A stretch of DNA of 15,986 bases from SZUA-430 sp044375275 (lineage in GTDB: Bacteria; Pseudomonadota; Alphaproteobacteria; Micropepsales; Micropepsaceae). The stretch is taken from positions 1 to 15,986 of the forward strand of contig JBILMZ010000062.1 in assembly GCA_044375275.1 (NCBI GenBank), read 5' to 3'. The translations under genes and the position numbers were made by a program. Below are positions 14,222 to 15,986 of this stretch, in pieces; the first letter of the stretch is position 1, and each line of letters opens with the position of its first letter. The notes under the pieces are model-generated. The model did no database searches. It saw only the letters and a program-made list of their open reading frames with translations, and was not told the DNA's origin.

Positions 14222-14986
14222 ATGGCCGCTGGCCACAGCCCGATGGCGCAGTTCGAAATCCACACGATCGTTCCCCTGAACATCGCCGGATACGACGTGT
14301 CGTTCACGAATTCGAGCCTGTGGATGCTGCTGGCCGTCGTTTGCAGCTCTGCGTTCCTGACGCTCGGCGTCAAGCGCGACGGCATCATTCCGGGTCGCAT
14401 GCAGTCGATCGTCGAGGTCTTCTACGACTTCATCATGCAGCAGACCGTTCTGCCGGTGATGGGCGAGTCGGGTCGCAAGTTCTTCCCGCTGCTGTTCACG
14501 TTCTTCATCTTCATCTTCTTCACGAATTTCCTCGGCCTGCTGCCGTATTCGTTCACCGTCACCAGCCACATCGCCGTGACGTTTGCGATGGCGCTGCTCG
14601 TGTTTGCGCTGGTTCTCGTCATCGGCTTCTGGACGCACGGCCTGCGCTTCCTCACGCTGTTCGTGCCCTCGGGCGTTCCCGCGTGGATCATGCCGGTCAT
14701 CGTGCCGATCGAAGTGATCTCGTTCCTGTCGCGCCCCATCAGCCTGTCGCTTCGTCTCGCTGCCAACATGCTGGCGGGTCACACGATGCTGAAGGTGTTC
14801 GCGGGTTTCGTCGTGTCGCTGCTGGGTGCCGGCGGCGTATTCTCGGTTCTTGCCATCGCGCCGCTCTTTGCGGGCGTCGCGCTGACAGCCCTCGAAGTTC
14901 TGGTGGCTGCCGTCCAGGCCTGGGTTTTCACCATGCTGACGTGCATCTATCTCAATGAAGCCGTGCACATGCACGACCATCACTAG
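14222..14986 (+). CDS. atpB: ATP synthase Fo subunit a
   Basis: Subunit a forms the two proton half-channels of the Fo motor next to the c-ring. The protein has 254 residues and five to six membrane helices, among them FFPLLFTFFIFIFFTNFLGL (87-106). The essential arginine is Arg178 in SLSLRLAANMLAGH. GLLPYSFTVTSH (105-116) is the conserved loop after an early helix. The C-terminus ends EAVHMHDHH. ATG 14222 is preferred because GGAAGGGAAG (14206-14215) is well placed for it; a GTG at 14216, overlapping the atpI stop, would be too close to that site. Confidence 0.96.
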   Translation: MAAGHSPMAQFEIHTIVPLNIAGYDVSFTNSSLWMLLAVVCSSAFLTLGVKRDGIIPGRMQSIVEVFYDFIMQQTVLPVMGESGRKFFPLLFTFFIFIFFTNFLGLLPYSFTVTSHIAVTFAMALLVFALVLVIGFWTHGLRFLTLFVPSGVPAWIMPVIVPIEVISFLSRPISLSLRLAANMLAGHTMLKVFAGFVVSLLGAGGVFSVLAIAPLFAGVALTALEVLVAAVQAWVFTMLTCIYLNEAVHMHDHH

Positions 14987-15030
14987 TCTTTCCGGTTCCA
15001 ACACGCTTTTCTCAAGAAGGAGTTTTTACA

Positions 15031-15258
15031 ATGGACGCAGAAGCAGCAAAGCTCATCGGTGCAGGTCTCGCCACTCTCCCGCTGCTCGGCGCCGGTATCG
15101 GCATCGGCAACGTGTTCGGCAGCTTCCTCGCGGGCGCCCTGCGCAACCCGTCGGCAGCCGCCAGCCAGCAGCAGAACCTCCTGCTCGGCTTCGCGTTCTG
15201 CGAAGCGACGGGCCTGTTCGGTCTCGTCGTCGCGCTCGTGCTGATCTTCGCAGTCTGA
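15031..15258 (+). CDS. atpE: ATP synthase Fo subunit c
   Basis: Subunit c is the proton-carrying ring protein. It has 75 residues in two membrane helices joined by the polar loop ALRNPSAAASQQQ (36-48), which includes the conserved Arg-Asn-Pro. Helix 1 has the Gly repeat GAGIGIGNVFG (20-30), and helix 2 has the proton-binding Glu58 in FCEATGLFG. No sodium-binding signature (the Gln/Ser pattern of Na+ rings) is evident, so proton use is inferred. A strong ribosome binding site, AAGGAG (15017-15022), lies 8 bases before the ATG and fits the high copy number of this subunit. The 44 bases between atpB and atpE show no hairpin I trust. Confidence 0.96.
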   Translation: MDAEAAKLIGAGLATLPLLGAGIGIGNVFGSFLAGALRNPSAAASQQQNLLLGFAFCEATGLFGLVVALVLIFAV

Positions 15259-15265
15259 TCCCGAC

Positions 15266-15910
15266 ATGACGGCACCTGCCGCAACCGAGTTCAAGCTGGC
15301 CGACGTGCCGGCCACTGAATACCCGGACCAGGGTCACGGCGCTGCGCCTGCGGGCGAAGCGACGGATGGCCACACGGAAACCGTTGGTCACGAGGAAGGA
15401 GGCCATGGCAAAAAGTCAGGGCTGCCGCAACTCGACATCAGCACGTTCTCGGGCCAGATCTTCTGGCTGATCCTGTCGTTTGCGGTCTTGTACCTCGTCA
15501 TCTCGCGCGTTGCGGCACCGAAGATCGGCGGCGTCATCGCCGATCGCGCCGGACGTATCAAGGGTGACCTTGATGCGGCCAGCAATGCCAAGAAGGCCAG
15601 CGAGGCGGCCATCGCCAACTACGAGCGCGCGCTTTCCGACGCACGCGCCCGGGCTGTCAAGCTGAGCGACGACATCCGCAACCAGGTGCAGGCCGAGGCC
15701 AACGCGAAGAACGACGTTGCCTCGAAGCAGCTGGCCGTGGACACGGCAAAGGCCGAAGCGCGCATCGCCGAGATGCGCACGGGTGCCCTTGCCAAGCTGT
15801 CGACCATTGCGCGCGACACCGCTGACGAGATCGTGCAGAAGCTGACCGGTGACAGTGTGCCGGCCGGTGAACTTGATGCTGCCGTTGCCAGCGCCCTGAA
15901 GCGTTCGTGA
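15266..15910 (+). CDS. atpF': ATP synthase Fo subunit b' (second b-type subunit)
   Basis: Subunit b' pairs with b to form the peripheral stalk, as in photosynthetic bacteria and most alphaproteobacteria. The protein has 214 residues. One membrane helix lies at about 63-83 (FSGQIFWLILSFAVLYLVIS). It is followed by APKIGGVIADRAGRIKGDLD and a long Ala/Lys/Glu-rich coiled coil to the end. The 60 residues before the membrane helix are an unusually long extension with four His (24, 36, 42, 47) among Gly, Ala and acidic residues; similar His-containing extensions are, as I recall, found in other alphaproteobacterial b' subunits. The gene begins 7 bases after atpE. Confidence 0.93.
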   Translation: MTAPAATEFKLADVPATEYPDQGHGAAPAGEATDGHTETVGHEEGGHGKKSGLPQLDISTFSGQIFWLILSFAVLYLVISRVAAPKIGGVIADRAGRIKGDLDAASNAKKASEAAIANYERALSDARARAVKLSDDIRNQVQAEANAKNDVASKQLAVDTAKAEARIAEMRTGALAKLSTIARDTADEIVQKLTGDSVPAGELDAAVASALKRS

Positions 15911-15920
15911 GAGGTCATCC

Positions 15921-15986
15921 GTGAGCGGAGTATTTGAAGATCCAACCTTCTGGGTAGGCGTGGGCACGGTACTGTTCGTGCTGGTG
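15921..15986 (+). CDS. atpF: ATP synthase Fo subunit b, 3' truncated by the window
   Basis: The first 22 codons of the next operon gene: MSGVFEDPTFWVGVGTVLFV and two more residues, the start of an N-terminal membrane helix. The xxFxDPxFWVxVxxxLF pattern is typical of alphaproteobacterial subunit b. The start is GTG 15921, with GAGAGG at 15909-15914. The gap from atpF' is 10 bases. The rest of the protein lies beyond the window. Confidence 0.85.
   Translation, partial: MSGVFEDPTFWVGVGTVLFVLV

Noticed and set aside
14162..15004. Open minus-strand frame of 280 codons across atpB
   Set aside because: It is an Arg/Glu/His-rich shadow of atpB with no family similarity.

Overview
The window comes from a GC-rich alphaproteobacterium, most likely in or near Caulobacterales/Hyphomonadaceae. 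The evidence is a CcrM-type GANTC methylase with its C-terminal DNA-binding domain, an alphaproteobacterial form of Smc, and a split ATP synthase operon (atpI-atpB-atpE-atpF'-atpF, not joined to the F1 genes). No species can be named from the sequence alone.

Left part (1-6948), chromosome maintenance: the 3' three quarters of ccrM end at a clear rho-independent terminator that lies inside the last codons of the convergent gene mutY. Then come mutY (minus), a DUF721/DciA-like gene whose ATG overlaps the mutY ATG head to head, a membrane-anchored DsbA-like thioredoxin with an Ala/Pro/Glu tail, and smc. A candidate promoter precedes the thioredoxin gene and could also serve smc. From memory, the ccrM/mutY/DUF721/thioredoxin/smc/atp neighbourhood resembles that of Caulobacter; I could not check this.

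Middle part (6949-9256), accessory: two direct copies of a roughly 140-bp element made of four consecutive stem-loops, with short inverted ends (CCCTCACC/GGTGAGGG), bracket a gene for a predicted outer-membrane beta-barrel protein of visibly lower GC. The second copy runs into the 3' end of a small DUF559 (Vsr-like endonuclease fold) gene and supplies its last five codons and its stop. A short secreted protein of unknown function follows. This is the part of the window most worth follow-up.

Right part (9272-13631, minus strand): a three-gene ABC operon with ATPase, a double FtsX-domain permease and a HlyD/RND-type periplasmic adaptor, all joined by 4-bp stop/start overlaps. It is probably a MacB/Dev-like exporter or envelope-acting type VII ABC system with unknown substrate. 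Its 5' end is divergent from the ATP synthase Fo operon (13893 to the end), which has a good sigma70-type promoter (TTGACT-17-TATGGT), a forced TTG start for atpI, then atpB, atpE, atpF' and the first 22 codons of atpF.

No tRNA, rRNA, CRISPR array or complete insertion sequence was seen.
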